Assembly: GCA_973895155.1 (NCBI GenBank)
Contig: OZ316892.1
Span: forward strand, 19,654,001 to 19,718,000
Source of the DNA: Marsupella aquatica
Lineage: Eukaryota; Marchantiophyta
Direction of reading: 5' to 3'
DNA length: 64,000 bases
In this document: positions 47,995-60,900 of the stretch, piece after piece
Layout of the letters: every line of letters starts with the position of its first letter
Position numbering within the stretch: position 1 is the first letter of the stretch
The notes under the pieces: model-generated
Told to the model about the DNA's origin: nothing
Databases searched by the model: none
What the model saw: the letters and a program-made list of their open reading frames with translations, nothing else
Position numbers and translations under genes: made by a program

Positions 47995-50450
47995 GGCTTT
48001 AGCAATATTCGAAGAAATTATTTTCTAGTCTATTGGCTTAAGAGATACTTGTTCAAGTTTTGAGCCCATAATTTTGCTCTCATCCTAGTATTTAACCTAG
48101 CTTTGGACCCTTGTCTGAAAATGCCAATAATTAAATCCTTGATTTTTTTTCATAAATTTGCATCCAAGACTAAGCATGCCTGGTATTTTGATTCCAAATC
48201 CACTTTCACATTGTTGGTTTGAAATCTCCTTGGCCAGTTGTAGTGGGGCAAGTTGATTCAAGTCCTTTGTATTTTGTTATAATGGTCCTCCTATTTACCC
48301 TAACTTTGGACCCTAACTAGCTTGTCTCAAAAAAATGCCAAGAACAAATCCTCAATATTTTGTTGTGTATTTATAGCATAGACTGAGCCCAATTAACATT
48401 GTGATTCAAAATCCACTTACACTTTGAAGGTTAAATCTTTCCTAATGGTGGTGGTGGAGCAAGTTTGTGATCTACCTTTGTATTTTTTGTCATGGTAGTC
48501 CCATTTACCCTACCTTTGGACCCTTGACTTAGACAATGTCAAGAAATAAATCTTCATTAATGTAATGTGTATTTACACCCTAGACTAAGCCCAGGACCAA
48601 GCTTGACCTGGTGATTCCAACTTTGCTCTCACTTTGTGGGTTCCATCTTTCTTTGCTCACTTGTGTGGTGGAGCTATTTTCTTTATTGTCCTAAGTTGTA
48701 TTTTTGTTATTTACTCGCAGTGACCCTAGCTTTAGACCCAACCCAGCTTGTCTGAAGAAACCAGATCCTTATAACTTGTTTATGTTGTACACCCTCCATT
48801 TACAATGATTGTTGTCATTGGACAAGCTCTCATTTTGTTGGTTTCACCTTTTTTAAGTCACTTCTGTAGTGGTGCAAGAGTATTCAAGTCATTTCTATAT
48901 TTTGCTCCAGGAGAGTTTATTGTCCTTTAGGCCCTTGTATCAAAATGCCAAACGTCAAATCCTCATAATTTTGTCACAAGTTCACACCCTGGACTAAGCA
49001 TGGTATTTTCATTCATAATTTGCCTGTCACATTGCTGGTTTGACATTTTCTTGGTCAGTTGTGTGGTGGATCAAGTTTGTTCTCATCCTTTGTATTTTGG
49101 ATATGATCTTCTCATTTACCCTACCTTTAGACCTTGATTGAGAAAAATCCCAAGATACAAATCCCCATAATTTTGTTGAGTATTTACACCCTTAGTAGAC
49201 TGAGCCTGGCTTGGGTCATTCCAAATCCACTCTCACTTTGCTGGTTCAGCATTTTCTTGGCCAGTTATGTACCATGACAAGTATACACAGTACCATGACA
49301 AGTATACAATAAATGGAGAAATTTACTTGTCATGGTCTTGGCCAGTTATGTACCATGACAAGTATACAAAGTTAGGGTTAAATGGGAAGACCATGACAAG
49401 TAAATTTCTCCATTTATTTACACCTTTGATTGAGTCTGGTTTGGTGATCTCAAACCCACTTTTATTTTGCTGGTTGCACATTTTCTTGGGCAGTTGTGGG
49501 ATGGAGCTCGCTTATTTAAGTCCTTGGTATTTGTGTTATGGTTCTCCCATTTACCCTACTTGACTTTGGGCCTTTGTCATAGAAAAATGCCAAGAAACAA
49601 ATGCTCATGGTTTTTTTTTTTGCATTTACACCTCATGCTCATAATGTGAATCAAAATCAGTTCTTGATTTCATTTTTCCTTAGTTAGCTATGTGAGGGAG
49701 CAAGTTTGTTCACGTTCTTTGTATTTTGGTGAATGATGATCCTTCCATTTACCCCACTTAACTTTGGAGCCTTGTCTAAGAAAAATGCCAAGAAACAAAT
49801 TCACATGATTTCTTTGTGTATTTACCCCTAAGGCTAAGCCTGATATTGTGATTTGAAATGTGCTCTCACTTTATTGGTTTCATTTTTCATAAGTCAGTTG
49901 TGTAGGGGAGAAAGTCATTTGTATTTGGTTAATATGAGCTTCCCATTTACCTTAGCTTTGGATCTTTCTTTCAAAAAAATGTCAAGAAGCAAATTAACAT
50001 AACTTTTTACACCCTAGATTTAGTGGGCCTTGGTGATTCCAAATTTGTTCCCACTTTGCTGTCAGTTTGACATTTCTTTGGCCAATTGTGTGGTGGTGCA
50101 GGTCAATTCAAGTCCTTTGCATTTTTGTTGTGCTCTTCCCATTTACCCTAGCTGTGGACCATTGTCTTAATAAAATGCTGAGAAACAAATCGTCATATTT
50201 TCTTTGTGTATTTACACCATAGAGCGATACCCAAATGTGTTCAAGTTATTTGTATTTCTAAACAGTGTTGGTATTTACTCTAGTCTGGACCCCTTTGAAA
50301 GAAATTGCCAAATAATAAATGCTGATAGTTTCTTTGTGTATTTTTTAAGAGACACAGCATGACCGACCTTGTGATCGCAAATTGGTCCTGACTTTGGTGG
50401 TTCTACCTTTCCTTGAACTGTTGTTGTTGTGGAGCAAGTATGTTGAAGCC
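47995..50450 (+). repeat. Degenerate tandem array of about 200 bp, roughly ten copies
   Basis: The ordered motifs CATTTACCCTA-CTTTGGACC, AATGCCAAGAAACAAAT, TGTATTTACACC and TTGGCCAGTTGTGTGGTGGA recur about every 190-217 bp (TTTGGACC-like anchors near 48105, 48310, 48520, 48735, 48928, 49130, 49570, 49770, 49965, 50155 and 50285). The 400-bp gap at 49.13-49.57 kb is explained by a hairpin insertion. Copies are 65-80% alike by eye. It starts about 60 bp after the integrase stop. Confidence 0.8.
49308..49418. repeat. 32-bp perfect inverted repeat (hairpin insertion)
   Basis: AATAAATGGAGAAATTTACT and the following 12 nt at 49308-49339 are exactly reverse-complemented at 49387-49418, with 47 nt between. 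The motif ACCATGACAAGTATACA occurs three times around it. It interrupts one unit of the 200-bp array. Confidence 0.85.
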
Positions 50451-53400
50451 TTAGTTACGCCTTTTTTTCTATGGTGATGGTTAGTCATAAAATATGGTTA
50501 AGGTTAATGTTTACAAAACTAACTTATTTATCAATTAGTTATGAATTAAAGTGTCAATGGACCAGGGTAGTATGAACAAAGTATCATGAGGGTTTGATGT
50601 GAAGGGGGTTCCAAGAAACACAGATAGATAGCGATAGACCACATTATCCTTACCAGAATAAAAGTTATTTTTTTAATAAAATGAGTTAAGTTCATATAGT
50701 CATCTGGGCATTTTGTTAAGCATTTAAGTGCATGAGTTTTAATTAGTTCCTATTTATTCCCTATTTAGAAATTGGATAATCGGTTTTTCAATGTGTACAG
50801 TAGTTTGTTCAATGAATCACTCCCCCCCCCCCCAAAAAAAAAAAAAAACTCCCGCTTGAAAACTATTGCATGTTTCTCTCTTGAGAATGAAAACCATTTT
50901 TTAGTTCTCTAAAATAAAATAAAACCTTGGTGGTGGTGTATATTTTGTGTGTTATTTTTTCTGGATGTGCATTGTTTTTTGGGGTGACTTTTCCGGGAGA
51001 AGGTATTTTTTCCGTGAAATTTGTTCTCCCTTCAAAATGCTCCATTTTTGTTATTCCCCTAACTATCATTTGGAGTAAAACCTTTTACTTTCTCCAATAT
51101 CTCAAAATGAATTTTCTCTGTAGAATATTTTGAATTTTTTTACTCTTTATTGAATGCTTCAAATATTTCTCACCTTATGTTATTTCCAATTTTTTCCAAT
51201 GTTGTGTTTGAGAAGAAAAATTATAATTACACTATGTAGTGACCCATTTGATTATTTTTACGCATTACTAGTTATGTAATTCTGTTTTTCTCCCTTTATC
51301 TTTCCAGTTCCGAATCCTCTCTTTTCAGACTCTTTTCCGCAGATATTTTCTCTCGGTTCAACTTTTTAGCAGATTTTCTCCCCGCAACATTTCAAACACC
51401 GTAGAGGCGGAGCTCCACTTGGAGACGTCCGATGAACATTACATTCTAATTACAACCGTACTGTGACCATAGTAAGGTTCATCATATTCACGATGGAGTT
51501 AATCTCATTAATTAAGCTTGTTTCCAAAAGTGTGATCCCATTAGCCATGATTTCCATAAGATTGTCTCCATTAGGTCTCAAGGCAGGAATATGGTTGACA
51601 GGTGTGGACTTATGAGACATCTTGATATTCTGGTTGCAGGACTAGTTAAAGAATTTAAAATGGGGGGAGGTGGCATTGACCCGCTCCATTAGGCAGGAGT
51701 TAAGACCTCACCTCATCTCATAGTACATATCATTTTTTTTTTCATTCTTGGTCAGTTGTTATCTCAAATGCAGCAGTTCACCACGTCAAACACAAAGCCT
51801 ACTTGCCTTCGATTGTAGCTTTTTGGATTTTTGGATTCCTGGATTCCATCAAAAGTTGCTGGAAATTTGGCATGGTTATTGGTTAAGTACTGAGCCCGCA
51901 GGCTTTCCTTACTAGTATCCAAAGATCAACTCCCAGATTAACCTTTACAGAAGCTTCCATAACTCTTATAAGTTATAAGGATAAGAAGACATCTCCTGGT
52001 ATGGCAGAGTATTGAGAAGCACTCTTTGCAATAACAAAGAGACACTACTGTGCTTGTGTGACACCAAGCAAGAAAAACAACTAGATCCAATAACCATAAA
52101 AATTGAAAAGGAAAGTTTAAAATAACAAGCAGCAGGGTAAAATTAAAACATTTATTGGGAACACTTAAATATAAAACATTTCAAATTTATGCTCAGTCTA
52201 TGTTAGCTACGTTAATCACCTATAAAATTTTCAGGCCAATTTAATCTGCTGCTGTGGTGTACCTCATTTCTGTTTGGCTGGCTTTTCTCTTCGACCATGT
52301 TGTCGAGCGTTTTATGCCTTTCCTTTGGGTGCTTTGTGGGTTTCCAGCCCTTGTTTTGGTTCCAGGTCTGCTGGTTCCCCCCCTTGTCCGTGGGGTTTAC
52401 GCGAGTCTTAATTCAAAATTAAGAAGTTTTAACCAAATAATAATAATAGAACACTGGACTGAAATTAATGAGCCACATTAAACTGTCTGGTAACCAAATT
52501 TAAGGCATTGCTTATTTTGGTTTCAAAGAAGAATGACATTTTAGGTTTATTTACAAAAGTGGTCAAACAAAATACAACAAAGAAAAAGCCAAAGAAATCC
52601 AAAGCGGACAATACCAAACTTGAAAGAAGAAGAGGAAGAAAGTATAATCTGAACAATGGCAAAGCTTATTACTCAGTTTATGTGTATCTCAGCTGTTCTG
52701 CATCTGATTATACAACCACCAGTCTTGGGTTCAAATGTTGTTATGGCCCTCAATGGCTTAAAGGTAGATGATGATAGGTACTACATAATAATAATAATAA
52801 TAATTTTAAACAGACTCTCAGGGTTTTTCCCTCAAGCCAGTTCTGGGGCTTGAAGGTTCCCTTCAATGGGTTCAGACATCCACCTTGACGGATTGCTTAA
52901 GGAGTACCTTGACGCTCCCCCTAAAATCCTTAGAGCATGTTGTCATGTGAGATTTAATTAGCAATTCAGTTCACATGGCAGTCCTCCACTCCAATCAATT
53001 TTGTGATCATTTAAACCCATCATACAAACCATTTTCCAGTTAACTTTCAGGCTGGAAGAAACAAGTAGTTTGTGGTCACCAAAGGTCCCAAAGAGATCAA
53101 TGGTACAACCAGCTGCAGTAATGCAAATTACGATGGTTGGATATGGGCACACATACCAGTCAAATATAGTGGGTATGCCTAGAACATGGATCACAGGAGA
53201 TGGTAGGGAGAGGAGTCAGGGCTGAATATGAGGTTCAAAGTGGGGATCATCCCTGCTTTTGTTCTCCCCAATTGTCAACTCTTCCATTTTGACCAGATGG
53301 TGGGTGCAGGCCATCAAGCTGCTGAAGATGCTCCTTGTGACTAGATGCCTAAATGCATATTGAACCTGCTAGCTAGAACCCTGGTTCCTCCCATGGAGTC

Positions 53401-53905
53401 CGACCCTCACAAGGGTTAATTTTTGCAAGCTCGAAACTCAAAAGTTTACAGCTGGGATTTGCCACACCAAAGTGCTAGTTCCTAACCAAGAGGCTGGATA
53501 AGAGCACAGGCTCCAAGGCACGATGTTACTGAAGTTGACCTGGTATATTTGTTCATTTGTTCTTCCTGTAAGGCTATAAGGCCAAGCCAAATTGCACGAG
53601 GATTAGAGGAAAGAATTTTCAGCAGCCACACATTGTGCCACATAATGAGTTGCAGGAGATAACCTAGAGTGCTGCACAGAGTTGTTTACACTACAATGTG
53701 CTGTGGAGCATAGGGCAGGAAAAGAGTGGCCCTCACCCCTTGTAAAACGCCGTGGCAGCTTGCATGGCAGACTTCAGGTTCCTGCTGGCTGGAACTTGGG
53801 TTCTCACTAATGTGAAATGAGCTAAGTGCCTGGCTAAGTATAACAAACTAAGTGTGCCGGATGAACCTGGGTTCCCCTAATGTTAAATGAATCCTGGAAA
53901 TGATG
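50450..53905. other. Unassigned intergenic sequence
   Basis: No gene is recognised. A C-then-A homopolymer pair lies at 50822-50848 and ATA-type microsatellites near 52436-52448 and 52785-52803. A segment at 52250-52450, rich in TTTGTGGGTTTCC-like text and ending near an AATAATAAT run, could be a LINE 3' tail, but without coding support. Confidence 0.4.
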
Positions 53906-53913
53906 AGCTAAGT

Positions 53914-54297
53914 GTGATGAACTAAAGGTGTCAGATTATTCTAACATTTAAAAACGAAGTGCTCTTCTATACTATTAAAGCTGATGCACTCTATCTTTCA
54001 AGGCCTCCACTTTGGGGAAAAGCATGACAAGGGGCCAAGTTGGGCTGTTGTCCTGCATAGCACAACCAACCAGGACTTGCATAAGTACATGACCCATGTG
54101 AAGGGATCAGGCATAGTCATTGGGCCCGTGACCTATAGTGGGTAAATATATACACTGTACTTGTATATTAAGCAAATGTCCTTCCTGCATTGTGAAGTGA
54201 CGAACTAAGGGTGACAGACTGATTGAGCTTTTAACAATCTAAGTACTCATCTATACTATTAAACTCGATGCATTTTATATTTCAAGGCCTTGTCTAG
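53914..54297 (+). repeat. Spaced direct repeat
   Basis: Two segments about 275 bp apart share GAACTAARGGTG, CTATACTATTAAA, GATGCA, and TTTCAAGGCCT in the same order (about 53920-54005 and 54200-54290). Confidence 0.6.
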
Positions 54298-54299
54298 AG

Positions 54300-55860
54300 T
54301 GAAGACTTGATGATGGTCACGAGACAAGTATGCTGACAAAGCAAAAGCAGCTGTCTGGAAGGCAACACATATTTAAATTGGAAGGCATGGTAAACTTGAT
54401 TTGTGCCCAAGGTTGTTTCTGTGCATATCCTTGGCAACCAGGACTCATATAGACTACATTTGCAAAAACAAGAGAAATCACAAGCATTCAACATCCTGAG
54501 ACGACAATCCTTTTCACTCATCATTGCATACAAAGTGATGAAAAGATCCTGAGCAAACGGCCTTTCAATTTTTGTCTTGTTAAGCTCTCTTATAATCTTA
54601 TTGATCTTTTAATGTCCACAGTAACCATTCCTAAGACAAATTTTAGGCAGTGTTTGGGAAACTTACTTAGCCACTTTTAGGAATGTTCTTAGCATTTTGA
54701 TGTAAAGCACTGATTTATCAGATTTTGCATTGTGTTCAACAGAAAAACCGAAATCAGTGAAATTGTGTAGGCCATTGTGCTACACTTTGAAACATAAAAA
54801 GAACTTAGGTTTTTTGCAGGGCCTGGACGAAACCTGAGCCTCCCTACATTTGTAACAATGTTTGTCCCTTTGGGCACCCACCACTTCAGTCAATCAACAG
54901 TACCAGAAAACATGGGACACTTACTTTTGTTCTAGCTCCTTTTGAATTTGTAAACATAACATGGAGTAATTTTGGTGTGACTATTTATTATCAACTTTTC
55001 ACGACATTGCCACCAAAGATGATGTTCCAATTTACAATCTCTTAGTTGTTTTTATTGTATTTACATATTTGCCATGGTTTTTGTATATGGTTGGTGAACT
55101 CGTTGTCCATAACAATGGCATATTTGGAAATACAATAGAAATGGTGTTGACACTGTCAATTGGACATCTTTATTGGCAAAGTAGTTAAAAACTGAGTTAA
55201 TTATAGAAGTAGACTATGGAATGCACTAGTGGTAAAACGAGAGCTTAAAATGAAAGCTAGAGATGATACAAAAAGTTGCACATGAAGTTTTTGGCTATCA
55301 GAATCAAGATATAGAACTTTTGTAAAGTAGTTGAAGTTGACATCTGTTGCAATCAGATGTCCATTATATACAAAAAGTGGGTTTGAAAATTAACTTCCGA
55401 GATGAAACTTTTGAATAAACACTCAAGACTTGTGGCTTGCTTTAAGAGGTTTCGGACTCATCAAATGGCACATACCTTTCTGCCTGCCATGTTGACAACA
55501 TAATTTCTGATGCTCCTATAATTGGGTTTGGTCACCCCAGTTCGGATAAGATCTCTACCTATTGTAGTCTTTACCAATTGTACCTCTGTTCACATTCTAA
55601 CTCAGGGTTGGCCACCTGCAGTCTGTTGGGATGGGGCTGTTTTCTTTTTATCTTGCGAATATTGATCCCCCTCTGGCCTGTCCCTGATTTACTCTCGGAA
55701 TTTTAATTAACAATATTTAGTCCTTCAAAGGCAACAATTTCTTGGACCATTGTGGTTGTTAGTAGTTCATGGTCATGGTCATTCCTGGTTTCCCCCCCTG
55801 CTTGTGTTACCCATAGCCCCCCAATAATTTTACACACTGTCTCCTCAAACTACAAAATAT
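54300..55860. other. Unassigned intergenic sequence
   Basis: AT-rich; no gene or repeat is recognised. Confidence 0.4.
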
Positions 55861-55879
55861 AATGTGTGAGTAACTGATT

Positions 55880-56150
55880 ATAGTGTAGACAAATATATAT
55901 CACAGTGCCCAAGGACCAAAAAAAGCAGAACCTTGGGGAAAAATGATTCCAAAGGCAAAGCAACCCAATGAAGGGAAGGAAAAGAGGAAAAAGGCCCCAA
56001 GAAAAACAAGCCAAGGAGTTCCGAACCAAAAGCAGACAAAGGAACAAGGAACCAACATGGAGACAGATGGTTTTTGGGAGGTCAGCAGCAGCCAGGAGTC
56101 TCGAGAGAAGCAAACTTTGAGATACCCTAAATAATAGACTCTGGCTGTGC
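55880..56150 (-). repeat. Possible LINE 3'-tail fragment
   Basis: On the minus strand, text rich in CCTTGG, TTTTTCC and GGGCACTGTGATATATA resembles a segment at 59400-59540 on the plus strand, which ends GGCAGTGTGATATATA. Both could be the same retrotransposon tail in opposite orientation. No coding sequence or poly(A) is visible. Confidence 0.35.
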
Positions 56151-56531
56151 CCTCCAAGAAAATGAAAACAGCATCTGAAGGGGATAATTCCCAGCACATC
56201 AGTCTTTCCTTCCATTAGACCAACCAAGTAATGACTTTTGCGGCTTTTGTCCCAATGTACACACTCTCTCTCCTCCTCGACTGACGTCGTGACTGTGTGG
56301 TGACTATGTTGTTGTGCTTTGCAAGGCACCCTCGGGTCAGTTCGCGGTCCAGATCTTCCGCATGCGACGGAATCGACGTCCTTTTGGCGTATCCCATATC
56401 CCCATTAGCGGTGCTCAACCGCTCATCGCGATTCGGCCATTCTCGCCTTCTCGGGGAACACGGTTAATCGTACACAGAAAAATTCTCGTGGCCTGAGTGA
56501 GCGAGAGTCTGATACGCTCCCATGCAAGCCA

Positions 56532-56569
56532 AGGAGAGGAGAGGAGAGGAGAGGAGAGGAGAGGAGAGA
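56532..56569 (+). repeat. (GGAGA)n microsatellite upstream of Rab5
   Basis: About seven GGAGA units. GA-rich tracts are common near plant promoters and 5' leaders. Confidence 0.85.
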
Positions 56570-57275
56570 AAGAGCAGACAAGACGAACGAGACAGAGGCG
56601 AGGGCGGACGGAAACGCCCGATTTGATTCACCAGCCCCCGAATGAAACTGCTATATCGCCGTGTGTGCGATTGTGTGTGTGGGACAGTCATGGTGAGAGG
56701 TGGGAGGCCCGCAGCATCTTTCGCCATGGGCGGGCGGGCGGGCAGGAGGCAAGGCAAGGCAAAGGCAGGTAAGGCAGGCGCAGGAAAGCAGGCGAGAGTG
56801 GAACAGAAGGAACGGCTCCAAGGGGGTTGGGTATAATTATTATTGTAAAGCTCGCTGCCTGCCTCTCTACCGTAAATAGTAAAAGCAGCTGCTGCGGTTG
56901 TGTAGCTGTGCTCGGCTGTTGGACGACCAGGTGGGAGCTGGTTGCGGTGGTGAGCTCTCTGCTCTGCTTTCCTCCAGTCCAGTACACTGCACAGCCCTTC
57001 CTTCCTGTGACCTCCTGAGTTACAAAAGGGCGCTGACTGTGGAGGCGTTTATTACTGACTCGGAAGGAAGGGAAGAGAAGAGAGCCTTTCAACTGTGAAG
57101 TATTGTAGAAAGCGAGGATCGAAGGAACAAGAGAGCTGAAGAGAGGGGAGAGTGATTGTCGGGGCCCCCGCTTAAAAAAAAAAACACAACTGAGAGGTTG
57201 GTGAGAGAGGACCACTCTGTTCGTCGTTTGTGTGGAGGCAGAGAGAGGGGGAGATAAGAGAGAGAGAGTCTCGGG

Positions 57276-57281
57276 TATAAA
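57276..57281 (+). promoter_or_regulatory. Candidate TATA box for the Rab5 gene
   Basis: TATAAA in the context GGGTATAAACC lies about 690 bp before the Rab5 start codon, after a GA-rich stretch. It would give a long first exon. There is no transcript support, so the site is a guess. Confidence 0.3.
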
Positions 57282-57962
57282 CCATAGCTGGAGAGCAGCT
57301 GAGAGTTGTTACTGCACGGCGTTCGTTTTGTGGGTTCGGAAGGAGTGCACTTGGGCGTCTCTGTCTGTGAAAGGACGAGGAGGCAACTCTTTCTGATCCC
57401 CGACCGAGGACCCGCGACACTCGACTTTCGTTTGCGCGTGCGAGTAATTTGATTTGGTAATACACGTACAGGGAGGTCCGCGAGATTCTTCTCGTCGAGC
57501 TCGATCATAGGCGGCGAGAGAGATCGAGAGAACGTGGACAGCTAACTTCATTGAGTGATTGATCGGGGAAAGGGAAGGAAGATACTGGTTTGCTGCTACT
57601 GCGGTTGGCATCACTGACAAGCGAAATCAATTGCGATCATTGGTCTTCAAGAGGATTGCGATTCATCGACGTGTTTCCGAAAAGAGCGACAGTAGGTGGA
57701 ATTGCCGTCGGATCACAATTCCGAATGATTTAGCTGCGGAAGTCTACAGAAAGATAGGGACATTCTTGCAATTCCCTTACCGTCCAGGCCTCACTGAATC
57801 GGACTCCCGAGCCGAGGCTCCCATTGGCGCATTCGAGAGCGCGAGAGGGGAGTGACTACCGACCTCGAAGTCCTCTGGGACTTCGCTTAAATATCTTTTT
57901 CGTGAATTCCAGCTTTCAAACTGGGGAAGGGACGGAGCCACAGTTGGAGCGGGGATTGGGTC

Positions 57963-60900
57963 ATGGAGACCACGGGCAGACACCATGTGCAAGCCAAGCT
58001 TGTAGGATAACTCTCCTCTACCTCTCCATGAATTGCTTGATCTTGCAGTTGCCTGATTAGATGGATTGGTGCGGTGGGTGGGTGCTTGCATGGTTGTCTA
58101 CACTATATGAGTTTCAGGGCAAGTCTCTTAGTTGCGCCAGAGAAGAATGAAAGGACCACGAGTTAATAAAGTGTCCCTCTGTGTCATTCCGCTCCCACTG
58201 CTTGCGTCTTCACTCATCTCGCTGTCCGATTCGTCTCCCCCTGTACCGCTGATGCATGGCTCTAGGGATTCCTAATCTAAGGCTCCGAAGTTTGATTTTC
58301 ATGTTGGCATGCAACAGTGCCTCCCTGCCTGCACACACTCATAGGATGTTAGTGAACTGGTCGAGAGTCCGGAAGTAAGCCAGTTGTCTTGTGGCCCAGG
58401 TATGGGTTCGATAATTAGACTTTTCTTCCGTCTCTGGGGCTGTGGCTGGAACCGTACCAGGATCGGAGCTTTCCTGGTCCTGGCCACCAATTTTTCTTGC
58501 AAATCAGCTCGTTCAGAAGTACGTTCATCTACGAATGATGGACAGCGTCGATCTAGGCATTAGGATTCCCAAAGGCCTTGAACAACATATCGAGACTGAT
58601 AGACGAAAGACGTGACGAAAGATGTGACGAAAGAACTGCTTTCGATGGCCTCTAGGCCATCCTCGGAGCTTCGCGTTTCAGTTTCTTCGTGATGTCATTC
58701 CCGAATTTGAGTGGCTGGTTTACTTCCTTAGCTATCTTCCGGGGGACTCATTGATATCTTCAAGCGAAGCTTCTAGTCTGATCCCGCCCGTCTCAATGGT
58801 TTCAAACATGTCTTTGAGGCGCAGTCTTGGTGCATGGGACAGCTGGTTCAGGGGGTTTCCTGGACCACAAGATTGGACTGGTGTCATCACGCAATTCTGC
58901 ATGTCTTCAGCCGAAAGCAGTTCCACTTGTCTTCAGCTGAATGGTTTTGTCTTTTAGGTGAACACATTCCAAAAGATTCGCTGCGAGCATTCGTAATCTG
59001 CCATGATGACGCTTTGTTAAGTCGTGGAGTTGGGCGTACGTACCTGCAATGTTGTTCTCTCTGTTCTAGAAGGGCTTTTGGGTTTCCGATCACCTGATAC
59101 AGTCAATACTGTTTGGAGTCTCTCTACTCGAGTTCGAAATTCTCGAGCTACGCAATCCTTGTAGACCGACAGTCTTACTATTGAAGCTAAGGAGGTTAAC
59201 GGACACCCTTCTTCCGCTTCTGACCGGATTTGGAAATGAAACGTATTCGTACTGTTGCCAGGTTGACTTGTTCCGTCTTGTACGCTATTAGCGCGAGGGT
59301 TTTTCTATCACTGTTTGGAGCCTTTGAGGAATCCCTCAGATATGTCTATTAGTAAATGATTCGATATTCGCAGTGGTATTTTTGTTGTGGTGAGGGACTC
59401 CTTGGTATGTTGGGCCCCTCTGTTATTCTCGGGGTCTTTCATTTTGTTCTTCCTTTAGTGGGTCTTTTTGCCTGTGGGATCTTGTCTCCCGGTTGGCGTT
59501 CCTGTCCTTTTGGCAGTGTGATATATACTCGATATTAATAGTTCCGGCATTGCGACGGGTAGTCGAACAGTATGCATGGTGGTAGAGGGAAAATCGTGGG
59601 GGAACTTTACTGATTGCAAGGTTTAATCCGTTTGAATGTCTGACGCAGGCCTACGGACGAGAGGTATTAACTATACCATTACTTGTCTCCTTACGCAGGT
59701 GCTGCTCGGTGACATGGGAGCTGGGAAATCCAGTCTCGTAATGCGCTTTGTCAAAGGGCAATTTTTCGACTATCAGGTATCTACCTGCTTGCCCCTAGAC
59801 TTGCCTACGATTGACAGGATATGCAAATGTTGGACTTTGCAAATAGTTTAGACAGGAACCTTGTCTATGATTATAGAAGGGTCTTTCTTCCTTCGTTGTC
59901 CAGTTCAGGAAATCAAGCACAAGCAATTTTCATCTACATTTGTCTATTTAGTGTGGATCAGTAGATCCTCCATCCGTGACGACACTCTTTGTTGACTCCT
60001 CAGGTTGGCCTGGCATTCTGATCTGTTATTTTTGGCCCTGTTAGGCTGTAGGTTTACTCTGCCATATGGGTCCAATCTTCTCTACCGAATCCTACTCTTA
60101 ATATTAGATTTCCTCCTCGGTTGCATTAGATTTTTATTTTGACAATTGTTCTACGATAGTGTGTCCCTCTGACGGTTTCAATAGTTTCGAAAGTGGATTG
60201 CTTAACAGTTTCCATGTTCTTATTACTGTGCAGGAGTCAACTGTGGGTGCGGCTTTTCTGACCCAGACATTGGCCGTTAACGAAACAACTGTAAAGTTTG
60301 AAATCTGGGACACTGCTGGCCAAGAGAGGTATCACAGCCTGGCACCGATGTACTACCGTGGAGCAGCTGCGGCGATTGTGGTTTATGACATGACTAACCC
60401 CGTAAGTACTCGCTCCGGTTGTGTATTGCCTCACAGGCACTGATCCCCAATATCGAGTGCTGTCTATGGGATGGGACTGAGTTTGGCTGGGGTTCGCATA
60501 GGTCGGATCACCAGCATTAGATGGACTGCATACTAGCGTTAGGCAGGCTTGGGTTTATAAGCGCTCCGGTGAAGACTTTTTTACTTTCAAAAGCTGCTGA
60601 ATCGGAAGATGATGCCAGCGAAAATGAATCTGCAGCGTTGGGATTCGACAATTCCCATTAAGGATATCTTTCAAGTGAATGAATGAATAAATGGAGTTGT
60701 TACCACAACAAACTTAGTTTTGCAGCTTTGGTGTTCCACGAACAATGTCGTATCCTATTTATGTGTCCGAAGTGAAGGAAAGATTGAAGAGATTGTGAAG
60801 TGCAACGGGAGCCTATCGTACCTTAGACTGTCGCGAGGGTAGAATATCTGAAATATTATAGCAAGTCCTACAGAAGAAACTTTGTAGGGACCAACTCAGT

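Noticed and set aside
48000-50450. CRISPR-like array reading of the regular repeats
   Set aside because: Units of about 200 bp without short conserved repeats and unique spacers, in a nuclear plant sequence, are a satellite-type array.
56688-57508. Minus-strand frames of 139-175 codons upstream of Rab5
   Set aside because: They lie opposite the GA-rich Rab5 promoter and leader, which gives Ser/Leu/Pro-rich antisense frames free of stops.
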